A DNA stretch of 64,000 bases from Rhodotorula mucilaginosa (Eukaryota > Basidiomycota > Microbotryomycetes > Sporidiobolales > Sporidiobolaceae). The stretch covers positions 496,001 through 560,000 of the forward strand of contig CP137865.1 of NCBI GenBank assembly GCA_034406715.1, written 5' to 3'. The position numbers and the translations under genes are program-made. Shown here piece after piece: positions 9,183-20,857 of the stretch (within the stretch, counting starts at the first letter, position 1; each line of letters opens with the position of its first letter). The notes below the pieces were generated by a model. The model was not told the DNA's origin. It saw only the letters and a list, made by a program, of their open reading frames with translations, and did no database searches.

Positions 9183-11217
9183 ATGGCGCCGGTCCCACCG
9201 TTCCACTTTCCGCTGTTGCCGCAATCATGGTACATCGGTACGTCCCTTCAAGCCCACCGAGGTTTGCAAGCTTCCAGGCCAAGCTGACCTCTGTTTGCGA
9301 CAACAGGACATATGCGTCGAGCCATGCGCGAAATCACCGAACTCGTCCAGTCGCACAAGCTCGACTTGATCATCGAAACCCGAGACGCTCGCCTGCCGCT
9401 CACCTCGATCAACCCGGCGTTTGAACGGCTGTTGGCGGAACAAGCCGGCAGGGGGATCGGAGCGCCGACATCCGCGGCGGGAGGAGGAAAAGGATTCGGG
9501 ACGACGAAGCGATTGATCGTATACAACAAGGCGGATCTTGCGCAGGATTGTTTCCAGATCGTGAGTCTCTCGCCGGCCGTACCTGCCTCCGTTCGCCCGT
9601 GAAAGATGCTCACGGATAACGTTACTCTCGCATAGCCTCTGCAACGCGCCTTGGCGCAGCACGACGAGGACCAAGTCCTGTTTACCGATTCCCGATCAGA
9701 TCACGAAGTCAAGCGCGTGCTCGAAGCTGCCATCAGTACGCTCCGGATCAGCTACTTGCTCCGTCTAAAGGCTTGTATACTGACTCTGTTGAGCCCACAG
9801 AGCTTGCTCGAAGACCGCTGGACGGTCCGGACGACAAGATCACGATGCTCGTCGCAGGAATGCCCAACGTCGGCAAGTCCAGCATATTGAACGCCCTGCG
9901 GCGTGTTGGCGTTCGCAAAGGTGCGTTCCAGAGTAGCTGTCTTGCTCCCCAGGTAATCGCGTCGAGGGCTGAGACGAACCAACCCTGCAGGCAAAGCGGC
10001 TTCGACCTCGTCCGAACCGGGTCACACGCGCCGCCTCTCGACTCATATCAAGATTGCCTCTGAACCGCCCGTCTACATTTACGATACCCCGGGAATCATG
10101 GTTCCGTTCTTGGGCAAGGGAGTTGCAGGTCAGGAAACGGCCATCAAGCTCGCGCTGACGGGCGGGATGAAGGAGAGCCTGTTTGAACGCGATTTGGTCG
10201 GCGAGTACTTGTTGTGGCGACTGCGGATACGAGCCGAGATGCAGGACGAGGGATGGACCAATGGTGAGTTTCACGACTTTTGCCTCTAGCCCGAAGACCA
10301 AGGTGGCGTTCGTCCACAATAAAGCTGACAGCGTCTTCCGAGCGACAGATGAGCTCTTGCGCCGGTTAGCATTACCTGCCGATACGCCGCTCGATGACCC
10401 TCAGTCGTTCTTCACTGCGCTCGCCCACCGTCTGCAAGCGATGCAGCGCGGCGGCATCCCCGACACGGAGCACGCCAGTCGGTGGCTCGTCCAGTCCTTC
10501 CGGGACGGCAAACTCGGCCGGTGGACGCTCGACGGCCTCGGTCGCGGCGGCGAAGCGGTCGACGACCAGCGCGACTTTGTCGAGGTCGCTTTGGGACATG
10601 GCGAGAGGGTCGACTTGCGTGAGAATGAGGGCGACGAGGATGAGGACCGCGAGCGGCCGCGGGAGATGAGGTGGACGAGGACGGAGCCGCGGCGGGGATA
10701 CTTGAGCGGCGCGACGACGACGTCAGATCCGAGCGCAGCAGCTCTCGTCAAGCATGCTCCTGCTGAGTCGGACGTGTCGCCTCTTCCTGCCGCGTCGGCG
10801 TCTGCGCCTGCGCCTGCGCCTCTACCACCGCCCTCGCCACCAGCTGTCGACCCGAGCCAGATCGAACCTCGCGTCTCCGGATCCGTCACATCCCATCTCG
10901 CCTATCTCACTTCGCTCGCCTCGTCGGTCGATCTCCGGTCGGCGCATCAATCTCGGAAAGCGAAAAAGGCCGACCAGGCTCGGATCCGCGATTTCAAGCG
11001 AAAGGGACACGAGGTCGCCAAGGTCAAGACGTTCCACAGACCGGCGCGGGGTGGTCCCGGCGGCGGCGGTGGTGGTGGTGGCGGCGGTGGTGGGTTCAAG
11101 AAGGGGTTCCGAGGTGCAGGAGGCGGTGGAGGGTTCAGAGGCGGTCCCGGGGGCGGAGCGAGGAAAGGCCCGGCGATCAAGCTGAGTAGCGGTCGACGGA
11201 GGCAGTACCGCAGGTGA
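9183..11217 (+). CDS. MTG1: circularly permuted GTPase, mitochondrial ribosome assembly factor Mtg1-like, with long Gly-rich tail
   Basis: The first exon ends at SWYIG and joins HMRRAMREITELV, the WFPGHM-type start of YlqF/MTG1 GTPases. G motifs appear in permuted order: DARLPL (switch-like), YNKAD (G4), then GMPNVGKSS (G1) and YDTPGI (G3). The helical end EHASRWLVQSFRDGKLGRWT matches the MTG1 C-terminus. MTG1 proteins associate with the large mitochondrial ribosomal subunit at the inner membrane and drive a late assembly step. Introns were read near 9221-9306, 9560-9635, 9737-9800, 9921-9990 and 10276-10350. The last one holds a second VHNKAD-like string that is intronic. After the family's normal end the frame continues about 190 residues through Ala/Pro-rich and Lys/Arg-rich sequence into a glycine-rich tract (11050-11165) and RRRQYRR before TGA. 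That tail is unusual for MTG1. No classic presequence was seen. Confidence 0.8.
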
Positions 11218-11678
11218 TGAAGCCTTTTTCAAGCGCAGACCATCAGGTCATCTATAGCGTATGCAGTCCGGTCACTCTGTTCGCAAGCGAGAGAGCAAAG
11301 AGTGTTTGCAAGTAGCCTTGCGTGACGCAAGCGATTTATCGATTCTCCGCAGTAGACAGCTACGTTCTGATTGTGTCGTCAGGCTGCCAGCCTGTCTGCC
11401 CGCTGGATCATAATGGTGGTGAGAAGTGGAAGCGAGACGTCGAGTCCAAGTCGACGAGACGAGGAGATGATTGGACTGCCTCCTCCTACATACGCGCAGC
11501 TCTTTGTGGAAGAAGGATAGGATCGGTCTCAGCGCTTGAACGACGTCCGTCTGCCTTGCATCGACCCGCTCGCTTGCTCCGCGACCTCCTCACACGCGAC
11601 TCTCTCGACATCGTCCAACGACCACTCGCATAACCACACAGACGACAAGCACCCCAGAGCAGGCACGGAACCGTCAAG
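11218..11678. other. intergenic region and ISY1 5' leader
   Basis: Sequence between the MTG1 stop and the split start codon of ISY1. No gene is seen. The last 200 bases are pyrimidine-rich (CTCGCTTGCTCCGCGACCTCC and similar), as is usual for leaders in this window. Confidence 0.5.
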
Positions 11679-13116
11679 AGTAAGTCACTGACCCCACTGC
11701 ATTCGCCCGTCGAACGAAGGGGACCCCTCGAGGCGACAAATGACTGACCCATCGCGGACCACCCACAGTGGCTCGTAACGAAGAAAAGGCGCAGTCGATG
11801 CTGTACCGCTTCCGAGAAGCGCAGGCAGCCGAACTCGGACTCGTACAAAAGACCGACAGGCGACCGCGACTCGCCGCGCACTGCAAGGACCTGAGGCAGT
11901 GCGAGCGGTGGAGGGGTGAAATCCTCCGCGAAATCAGTCGCAAGGTGTCCAAGATCCAGGACGGTCAGTCTCGCCCTTTGTCCATTTCCGTGTGGAGGAG
12001 ACATGGCGCTGACTCGTTATGCGAATTGCGGATGTTGCAGCCGGATTGACCGATTACGAGGTCCGCGACTTGAACGACCAGATCAACAAACTCTTGCGCG
12101 AAAAGTTCCACTGGGAGAACCAGATCGTCGCTCTCGGTGGCGCCAACTACAGGCGCGCCGCGGGCAAGATCACCGATGCCGACGGGAGGGAGGTGCCCGG
12201 TCAGCGAGGCTACAAGTGAGTGGTCGGGGCACTTTCTCGATGCGCGTGATAGCGGGGCCTTTTCCTTTACTCCACTATTACGTGTTGCCCGTGAACGGAG
12301 TGTCCAGCGATCACTGACCCTTTTGTCCTTCAGATACTTCGGCCGCGCCCGCGAACTCCCCGGCGTGAAAGAGCTCTTTGCGACCGCCGCCAAGGACCAA
12401 GCCGAAGTCGAATCCTACAAGACCGTCAAGGTTTCCATGTTTGATAACGCACCGCCCGAATACTATGGCAACACGGCCGAGGAAGGGGAGAAAGGGCGGA
12501 GATTGCTCGAAGCGGAGCGCAAGGCGGAACAAGCTGGTCAGTGACGAACTTGCCTGCCATCTTGCACCTTTGCCACCAGGCTGTGGTGATGTGCGGTAAT
12601 GTACTGGGCTAGTTCTTTGCTGACGCTTCATTGATCGCTGCAGCGTGGGACGAAGCCGTCAGCAACCTCGAAGACGAGATCGAAGGCGCCCCTTCCTCCA
12701 TCCCGCTCCCTCCCCGGCATCGCATCTCTTTCAACGCATCGGCACCCGCATTGCCTCCCTCAAACGGAACGTCGTCGTCCGCCACAGCAGCAGCAGCAGG
12801 CAAGCGGAAAGCGCCCTCCGGTCGTAAGGGCGGCAAGAAGGCAAAGCTCGAGAACGGATCGGCAGGCGCGGCGGATGCCGAGGAGGAGGAGGAGGACGAC
12901 GCGGCAGAAGGAGCGGAAGATGCAGAGATGGCGGACGGCAGCGAAGCAGGACAAGCAGAGGCGCAAGGAGGACCCGGACCGGCGGCGTACGAGAGCATCT
13001 TTTCGCCCGAAGAGTTGCAGGCGCCGAAACTGCTCACGGCGCAGGAGTTGGAGAAGGCGATCGTGCAGCGACAAAAGGCCATCTTGCTCGAAGAGTATGG
13101 CGTCGAGAAGGAGTAG
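11679..13116 (+). CDS. ISY1: pre-mRNA-splicing factor Isy1
   Basis: The protein begins MARNEEKAQSMLYRFREAQ, almost the family consensus (MARN.EKA...L.RFR.AQ). Further conserved blocks are ERWRGEILREISRKVSKIQD, YEVRDLNDQINKLLREKFHW, VPGQRGYKYFGRARELPGV and the coiled tail SMFDNAPPEYYG. Isy1 belongs to the NineTeen-related (Prp19-associated) splicing complex and helps proofreading at the first catalytic step with Prp16. The start codon is interrupted: A is at 11679, a GTAAGT intron runs 11680-11768, and TG is at 11769-11770. Other introns lie near 11964, 12217 and 12538. A Glu/Asp/Ala-rich low-complexity segment with a KRKAPSGRKGGKKAK nuclear signal precedes the C-terminal helix (LTAQELEKAIVQRQKAILLEEYG). 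TAG is at 13114-13116. The identification is firm. Confidence 0.92.
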
Positions 13117-13313
13117 CTAGGCGGTACCCCGTTGTCGGGTTGGAAGATCATGTTGTCCAAAAATCCGCGCGAGTGGACCATGACTTTTACATCCCATTCT
13201 CGGATAGCATATAAGGAAAACACAGATCCCGGAGACTCGACATCAAAGCTTGGATTCGCGAGCGAGGAAAACCCTAGTGCTCGTCGGGTGCGAGACCTAA
13301 AGTCGAGGACTGA

Positions 13314-15419
13314 TTAGCAACCCTGCAGAACTCCATGCCCTTCTGACATAGACGGCCGACTCACCGGACTCGGCGCATCATTTCCCTTGGCTTTCCTCTC
13401 TTCCATCGGCTCATATTCGCGCGCTCCCGCGCCGATGTAGACCTGCCGCGGACGCCAGATCTTGACGCTGCCGGAGAGCATCATCTGACGCCAGTGCGCG
13501 AGCCACCCGACGACGCGCGGTACGGCAAAGAGGACGGGGAAGTAGTCGAGTGGGAAGCCGATGGCCCGATAGATCAGTCCGGAGAAGAAATCCACGTTCG
13601 GGGCGAGCCGGCGGGAGATGAAGTAGTCGTCGGCGAGGGCGGCGTCGCGGAGCGCGAGCGCCGTGTCGAGCAAGGGATCGCGACCCGTCAGGGCAAAAAA
13701 CATCGTCGGCAACCCTATCATCAAGGCAATGTCAGCGTGACGCGCCATCAGCTGCTCCGCGTGGCAGCAGAATCGGGGACATAAAAGCTTGTTGGGAAGC
13801 AGACAATCGTTACGACTCACTTCCGGATGATCTTGCTGCGTGGGTCATGCACAATGTACAGGCGGTGTCCAAACCCACTTAATACTGCTTCTTTTCGTTT
13901 GACACGCTCGAGGAACTCGGGAACTTTGTCGGGCGAGCCGATCGAAATGAGCATCCGGATCACGGCTCTGCGGGAAACGTTCCGATGCGGCGAGCGAGCG
14001 AACGTGTGAGACAACGTTGAATGTGCTCCGTTAGTACCGATGAGGGACTCATGGGCGCCTTGTAGAGTAGGATGTCTTCAGGTACTCACTCGTTGGCTCC
14101 CTTCGCGTGTCAAAAAGAAAAGCCACGTCGTCAGCAGAGTACAGATGGAAGAAACAAGGCACTCACTGCAGTATCAACGAGTACGTACACCATGTGAGGG
14201 TCCGTAGAGGGCGGCGCAGCCTGCCGAGACGGCGCTGTACGGGTCGACGAGGGTCGAGCCGACTTGAAGCACCGCGGCACACGAAGCATTCATCTCGTGC
14301 TGTGAGGAGTAATGTCGGCATCAGTAGTGTTTTCCAATGCCAGCATATGACGGAGGTTTCCGATCGCCCGGAAGCCGGCCGAAAACCAAGAGCGAGGAAG
14401 ACCGACATCAGCGTGCAGCAGAAAGAGCGTGTCGAGCGCCTTGGCAATGACGGGATGCGGTTTGTAGTTCGGCTCATTGAGGTGATCCATCATGTACAAG
14501 AACGTCTCGCTGTAGGTCATGCCTTGTGGCGGCGAGACGAACTGACGACTCTGTCGGACCCGGTAGGCCATCGCGGCCAGCGTAATCGACTTGCCGATGA
14601 GACGGAAGATCTGCTTGTCCATGAGCTGGAGAGCCGCCGCCGTGTTTGAAGTGTAGATCTTCTGACCCGCGAGGGATGGGTTGGCCTCCGGGGCGTACGC
14701 GCCGAGCGCGGCGAACGCAGAGGTCAAGATCGACATGGGGTGCGCGTCGTGCCTGAAGGCGCCAATGATCTCTTCGAGGTCGCGATGCACAAAGGTGTGG
14801 TGCATGACTTCGCGCTCGAACAGTTGGAACTGGTCCCGACTCGGCAACTCGCCGTAGAGGAGCAAGTAAGCTGTCTCGAGGAAGTTGGACTTTTCCGCGA
14901 GCTGCTCGATCGGGTAGCCGCTGTTGGGCAGTCAATCAGCAGGTCAATCAGAGTCAACCTTGCATCTTCTGCCAAGATCCGGGGAAATGGAAGAGGGCCT
15001 ACCGGTGCCGAAGGACGCCTTTTGTGCCGTCGATGAAAGTGATGGACGAGCGCACCGTGGCCGTGTTTACAAAGCCGGGGTCATACACGCGTATGCCCGC
15101 CTGCACCGCGAAAGTCAGTGCCAGTTTGGACACGCACTTGCGAGACTGGGTCAAAGTTTGGGAGCGCACCTCGCATTCATCCTCTTCGCGGTCTCCGTCG
15201 CCGGCCCTCTTGGTGAGCTTCTTGAACGCAGTGGCCGGGATGGCATTCGCCTCTACCTTGACATCGATCGACTTGCCGGTCCTGTTGTCTGTATACACAG
15301 GTATCGAGGTCAGTGCTGCGCTGCGCGTCCGGTTGGGAAAGCATCGAGACCAAGTGGGGGTTGGGTGAGAGCCGACCTATGATCGTCAGCGAGTTGTTCG
15401 GCAGCTTCTGGGCGACCAT
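13314..15419 (-). CDS. citrate synthase, probably non-mitochondrial isoform
   Basis: Condenses acetyl-CoA and oxaloacetate to citrate. Reading from [14 protein letters not shown], introns join [118 protein letters not shown] and [13 protein letters not shown] to [18 protein letters not shown]. Expected catalytic positions are visible: the His of HADHEMN, the His of GPSHG and the Asp of YIVHDPR context, plus the substrate arginines. There is no Arg-rich presequence, so the enzyme is unlikely to be the mitochondrial matrix form, and no clear SKL-type tail is seen (end ...NDAPSP then GC or a read-through end). Cytosolic or peroxisomal location is open. The last intron is 42 nt (a multiple of three) with no stop, so splicing and retention give the same final residues. 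2-Methylcitrate synthase is a possible alternative. Confidence 0.85.
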
Positions 15420-15697
15420 GCTCCTGCTCGACTGGCTTGCCGTGCGAGATTATGTCTCCGGAGCTAGAGATATCGGGCGCGATGCAGCTGGAGCCCTTCG
15501 AAGCTTCGACGGGACTGACTGCCGGCAGACGGGGCAAAATTCAGCCTGTCGCGCGGAAGGGACCGCAGTGGGAGGATCGCCCAGCGGCTGAGGGGAGGCT
15601 TCGACGTCTCCGCGATCGAGGAAGTGCGCCGTTGACGTCGTCCGACGCAAAGCTGCTCGCTCTCCCTCACGCTCACTTGCACGAAGACAGTGAGAAA

Positions 15698-16622
15698 ATG
15701 TCAGACGGACCTCTCGTACATGCACTCTGGCGCGCTGTGACTGGGCCTAAGGGCGTCTACAACGTCGTGTGAGTCTCCCTTCTCCGCTCCATCGGATTCG
15801 GCAACCTTTGCAGACGGGTCGCCGCATCGCAAGACTCTCGGAGGACCGTCGGATGTGTCCACAGAGGACGACAGCCACCGGTTCTTTTGGCAACATGCGC
15901 CTCTCTACCTTTGCAGTACATGCAGGAACTGACAAAAAGATCGGCCGCTCTGCCCCACATAACGCAACGCCTCGCAAACGCAATGCGCCGTGAAACAGCC
16001 TCGGGACCGTACTCGGCTCGACCGTATGGCACTCCTTCATCGGAGGTCCGATCGCCTACATGTCCCTGCCACGACAGCAATTCGGCCACCTGCAGTCTCG
16101 CCTCTTCCCGCGCTTCTTTGCCCTCCAGTCCCTCTCGGCCCTCGCCCTCCTCGGCCTGTACTCGCGCCGCCCGGGCGGAGGCGAACTCGTCCGTACCTTC
16201 TGGAGACACGGGAACAAGACGGTGTGGGCTCTCGTGGTGATGGCCTCGTCCGGCTTTGCAAACTGGCTCTTTGTTGGACCTCTGACCACTGGTGTGTAGC
16301 CGTTATGTCCTCCCTTTTCCGGCGAAGTACTGACCAGGGAAACCTTGAACAGGCGTCATGAAGCAGCGGCACCGCAAGGAGCGCCTCGAGGGAAAGTCCT
16401 ACAATGAGCCGGGCGTACGTCCCTCTTTTCTCCCGCTCTGCCCCGTTCTTCATCTCTACAAACCGCTGACCTACTTGACACCAACCCTTTCAGGTCTCGA
16501 ACGAAATGAAGGCACTCAACAAGCGCTTCGGGACTCTCCACGGCATCTCGTCCCTCATCAACCTCGTCTACGTTGCCGCCGCCGTCGGCCACGCCGCCTG
16601 GATCGCCGAATACGGCGCCTGA
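15698..16622 (+). CDS. TMEM205-like small membrane protein
   Basis: Short multi-pass membrane protein. Exon 1 (15698-15768) encodes MSDGPLVHALWRAVTGPKG and ends in phase 2. The acceptor ACAG at 15998 restores LGTVLGSTVWHSFIGGPIAY, a family hallmark with a histidine in the first helix. PRQQFGHLQSRLFPRFFALQ and three further hydrophobic helices follow (ALALLGLY, VWALVVMASSGFANWLFVGP, ISSLINLVYVAAAVGHAAW). The TTGVMKQRHRKERLEG turn before helix 3-4 is also typical. Introns near 16290-16357 and 16415-16493 are short and the first, about 230 nt, is long for this window. Fungal TMEM205-like proteins are poorly studied; the human one is linked to drug resistance and secretory membranes. Role here is unknown. 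Confidence 0.75.
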
Positions 16623-16864
16623 TCACCTCGCCTGCCACATACATTCACCAAGCCGAAGCCATGTCAAAGATGCAGACGTACTGACTGACTTGGTCCGAGG
16701 CGAGAAAGAGGGTGCGGATGCAGGAGCGAAAGGAGTTGTAGATACTTAACGCGCGTCGGTTTCTCTCGAAACGGATTCTTCGGTCCAAAGCGTACCCAGC
16801 CAAAGAGACACATGCGAAAGGTGTTGCAAGCTTGCCGGGCGTACAGCGCCGGCCACGCATTTCC

Positions 16865-19610
16865 TCACGCCGCCGCCGGGTCTTTCCGCTTCTTGCCCTT
16901 CGGCACCGGCTTGGCCTCCTCGACCATCCTCCGAATCTCTTCCTGCCTCGCCTCGTCCAAGAGGTACCGCTCGACATCTTCCCGCGTCGTTCTGGGGTGA
17001 GAGAGCTGCAAACGCATGACGAGGTCGAGCACGCGCGGCATGGCCGGGGAAGATTTCGTAAAGGGTAGTAAGGCGTTGATTGCTTTGCCCTGCGACGCGT
17101 GAGAGGTTAGCAAAAGTAGAGGTATGGAAATGCAGCTGATTGCGAGCTTACATCAAGCAGAGTCGGTTCGAACGCGCGCTTGTCCAACTCGTAGCTCATG
17201 ACCTTCTCAACGAATCGGTTGTACGCTTCGACAATCTCGCGCTGCCTTGCGGGGTCTGTCAAAGGCGTCGGCTGTCAATCCGTGCGTTGTCAGGAGTCGG
17301 AATTTCTCGCACACCAAGCTTACCTGCGTGAGCGTCGGCGAGATCGAGCACCAAGGACCACAGGAGCGAGACGTTCCAACGCTGGTGCATCCCGTCGTGC
17401 ACGGCCGGGTTGCGCAAACGCATCCCTATCAGGTTGAAGCGAGTCAGCGGCGCTCGAGACGGACGACGCCGGTCGATGCCGACTCCGGACAGATAGCAGA
17501 AAGGGGCCTACCGATTTCGGCTCGTTCTAGCGCCGCATCCCTCATGTGCGTATCTCCCCCGTTCGCATGCCCATTCGCTTCGGGCCCCTCACCCTCAGCC
17601 TCCGTACTCTTGACCAACCTCCTCAAACTCTCCTGCGCCTCGCGCGCGCGCTTCGTAAACCCAATATCGACCGTCGGACCTTTGATCCCATCCCGGACCA
17701 CCTTCTCACCAACCCAGATGACCTTGTTCTTCTCGATCGTGACGAGGTCGTAAAGCGGCAACAAGCCACACGAGAGGAACAAGCGCTTGATCGTCGAAGG
17801 GTAGACGTGCGAAAGGTACGGGAGGACGGAAGTGGGAGGCGCCGAAGGGGGGTATGTTGGAGGAGCGGAATGCGCGTCGTTCGAATCGGGGAAGGGGACG
17901 GGACTGAGTTGCAAGAGGGGGTGCAGGGTCGGCAAGTGTTCCGGATCGGAGGAGGAGGAGGAAGGGCGCAACAGGCGAGCGAGGATCGTAGCTGCGACGA
18001 CGGCTTTCGAGGTCTCTGGCCGCGGAGGCGGCGAAGCTTCCCGCTGGACGGGTAGAGGGGATACGGTCGTAGATGATGATGATGTCGGGGCGGGCGGACC
18101 GAGGAACGACTTGTCGTGGTCGTAGAGGAAGATGAGCGGGTGCAACTCGAGTCGCTCAATCAGCTCGTATGCGTATTGCGGGTCGTGACCTGCAGCAGGC
18201 CGAGGTCGTCAGCAAAAACGTTCGTGGTTGACCTTGCGGTATCTCCGGAGAGGAGGGCGAACCGAGGAGCATCTTGTCCAGCTCGGCGCCGACTCGTTCT
18301 CGACTGATCTTGTGCGGGTTCTGGAGCGCTTCCTGTTCCCGCGTCGCGGTAGGTTGGTCATCAGCTTCAGCTTTCAATCCAACGAGTCGATATGATGAAA
18401 GGAAGAGAGTGTCGACATGATGAAAGACCTCTCGCAAAAAAGGCGCACCTTGATCTCTTCCCGCTTGATCGCCGTCTCCATCTCCCCATCCAACTCGTAC
18501 TCCCTCCCAAACCTCGCCGCGAACCTGACGGCTCTGACAACCCTCAACGGGTCATCATGGAACGTCTTGACCGGTTCGAGTGGCGTTCGGATCCGTTTCG
18601 GTTCGCCGGGGACGAAACCGAGGTCGGCGAGGCCTTTGCCGGTTTGGTCCTCGATGGAACGGGTGCGGAGGTTGTAGAAGAGGGCGTTGATGGTCAAGTC
18701 TCGGCGTTCGGCGTCCTCGACGGGAGTTCCGAAAGACTGGGCGCGTTAGGGGGGGGGGATTAGTCCACAGAGTGGAGCGATCTCCATCGCGAAAGTAGGA
18801 AACTGACCACAGTTGGGATTCGGCTCCCGACGGTGTACACTTCCTGACCGCGCTGCTGGACCCAATCGACAGAGAGGTTGCACACTCGTGCCGTCGCCGT
18901 CTCGAGGTGTTTCGACTGCTCCGGCTTGGCTTCGATCTTGGTCAGGCGGCCCATCTGGGTTGACAACGACAAAGGTTCAGCGATCGGCGAGGAAGAGAAC
19001 GTTTCTTTCTTCCGAGACGCACGAGATCTCGCTGCCCGATGGATTCGAGGTAGCGCTCAAAAAGCGTGGCAAACTTGAGGCCGGTGATGGGATCCGGAGA
19101 CGTCGAAACGTCAATGTCGTCCGATTGTCGCCCGAGGAGCTGCGGGGAGACATTACCGAGTCAGTCTCTCGCTTGTCGCACGTCTGCGTGACCGCATATC
19201 GGCAGTGAGGACGCAGCTCCTCCGAGCGAGCGCCCCGACATTGCACACATTGTGTCGGTCCGAAGGAGACGGTGCAAACTGACCTTGTCCCGGACCCACC
19301 CGCCCGCGATGCGGAGTTCGACCGCCTCGTCGCCTCGTTTCTTGCCGATCCAAGCGCCCTCGTCGTCGGCGAGGCGGAGCGCATCGACTTGTTCGGGATG
19401 TTGGTCGACCCAGTCGGCGCAGTCTGTCAACAAGTGTACGAGCCTGGACTCGTCCGGGGTGAGTTCGATGGAAGGGACCTGCTGCTGCACTGATGTCGTC
19501 GTCATGCTGCTCGTGCTGGCGTATCGAGCTGCGAGTGTCGACGAAGCGAGGCGGTGTCGGACGAAGAGGGAAGAAAAAGGTCGCAGCGACCTCTGCATGC
19601 GACGAGACAA
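16865..19610 (-). CDS. CCA1: CCA-adding tRNA nucleotidyltransferase
   Basis: Adds or repairs the 3' CCA of tRNAs. The N-terminus MSRRMQRSLRPFSSLFVRHR... is a basic, Ser-rich presequence, and a second in-frame Met at residue 36 (MTTTSVQQQVPSIEL) could start a cytosolic/nuclear form, as known for yeast CCA1 which uses several starts. LRIAGGWVRDK is the nucleotidyltransferase G-G-x-V-R-D motif. RRDMTINALFYNLRT and DDPLRVVRAVRFAARFG are the poly(A) polymerase head and neck motifs (D-P-x-R-x-x-R). The C-terminal helical part is interrupted by a proline/serine insert (PPAPTSSSSTTVSPLP) and ends in a KGKKRKDP basic tail that could act as a nuclear signal. Several short introns are present, for example near 18700-18790 and 18955-19010. 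The identification is secure; the N-terminal dual-start idea is inference. Confidence 0.88.
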
Positions 19611-19986
19611 GCCAGCAATTCCACAGCTAGCTCTGTTTAGCTTGTTACTTGCGTTCCCTCGAGTCGTTCCAGTCCTTGTCAGTGGTTTGAGCGAGCGAGG
19701 TGTGGCGGAAAGAAAAGCGAGAAACGCAAGTCTCGCTCTCGCCTCGACCGTCGCTCGGCTCCCTTTGGCTCGGTTGAGCGTGCACTAGACGCAGAGTGAG
19801 TGCTTTCGCAGTCTCTGCCACCGGGCGGCCACCCCGAGAGCTCGACAGCTCGTTGCGGTTGCCGCTCATCTCGCTTCCACCCGAGTCGACGCACCAGCTG
19901 CAGCTCCGCCAACGACGAGGACGAGCAGCAGGAATTGATCCCCAAGGCACTTTGTTTCAACAGACACTCCGACTACTCGCGCTACG
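19611..19986. other. divergent promoter region between CCA1 and MGR2
   Basis: About 0.38 kb separating two divergent start codons, so both promoters should lie here. No gene or clear element was recognised. Confidence 0.5.
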
Positions 19987-20672
19987 ATGCCGCCTCCTCC
20001 AGCCCCCGTCGCCGGCGCTCAAGAGCCGTCCGTCTTCCAGAAGCGTGCGTCCCTCTTGTGTCTATCGGGGAGATCTGAAGTAAAGGCTGATCACAGGCGA
20101 ATGCAGTGAGGATGGGAATGCTCACCGGCGGATTGTCAGTCCTCCCGAACATGCTTCTCCTTCGATCTTGCTTCTTTCGCCTCCGTCTTGGCAACCCAAC
20201 TCACCACCTCTTCCCGCTCTGCAGGGTCGGCCTCACCATCGGCTTCATCTTTGGCAACTTTGCCATCCTCTCGTGCGTACACACTCCTTCCTGCCAAAAC
20301 CGTTCCTTACTAACCTTGCGTGTGCGCGCCACCGATTCTAGCGGAGGAGCCGGCCGGAAGGGTTACTTGCCGACCCTGTCGACCTACATGCTCTCGTCCG
20401 GTGCCACCTTTGCCTTCTTCATGTCGAGTACGGCGACCCCTTTTGCACACCTTCCCCCGTCCCGGCGCGCTACCAAAAGAAGCCTCCACTAACTCTGTCG
20501 CGCACGCCTGCAGTCGGTACCGTCATCCGAACGGACGGTCTCACGATGCAGGAATGGGCGGCGCAGCAGGTCCGCGAAGGGCGGGCGATCGGAATGCCCG
20601 CATCAGCAGCGGCGGCGGTGCCGCGGCTGGTCCCGGCAGTGCGCGAGCGGTTGGAGAGCCGCGAGAGGAACT
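19987..20672 (+). CDS. MGR2: Mgr2/Romo1-like subunit of the TIM23 translocase
   Basis: Small inner mitochondrial membrane protein. Five exons assemble in frame: MPPPPAPVAGAQEPSVFQK, then LRMGMLTGGL (matching FKMGLMMG of Mgr2), VGLTIGFIFGNFAILS as helix 1, GGAGRKGYLPTLSTYMLSSG as loop plus helix 2, and MSIGTVIRTDGL, the family's MSIG.(I/V)IR(S/T)D signature. In yeast Mgr2 couples Tim21 to TIM23 and gates lateral release of preproteins; the human homologue is ROMO1. Introns are of ordinary size. The C-terminal 40 residues (WAAQQVREGRAIGMPAS...) replace the Gln/Leu-rich tail of yeast Mgr2. TAA is at 20670-20672. Length about 127 residues, close to the family. Confidence 0.85.
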
Positions 20673-20857
20673 AAGGTTCGGGAGGTTCTCGGGGTGTCCG
20701 GACGTGTAACCTGAGGGACATCTCTCTCTCTCCCTCACCGCAATGCAAAAAGTCCAGCAGGTGTGGTTCCTGAGAGAGAGTTTCGCGGAGGGGGGGGCAA
20801 GATTACGACAACAATTAAAGAGAGGCTGCGCTTTTTGCAACAGGAGGGCACACGCAA

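Noticed and set aside
10276-10350. Second NKAD-like motif (VHNKAD) in the MTG1 region
   Set aside because: It lies within an intron between GGATGGACCAATG and ATGAGCTC; the joined exons read TND-ELLRR in frame.
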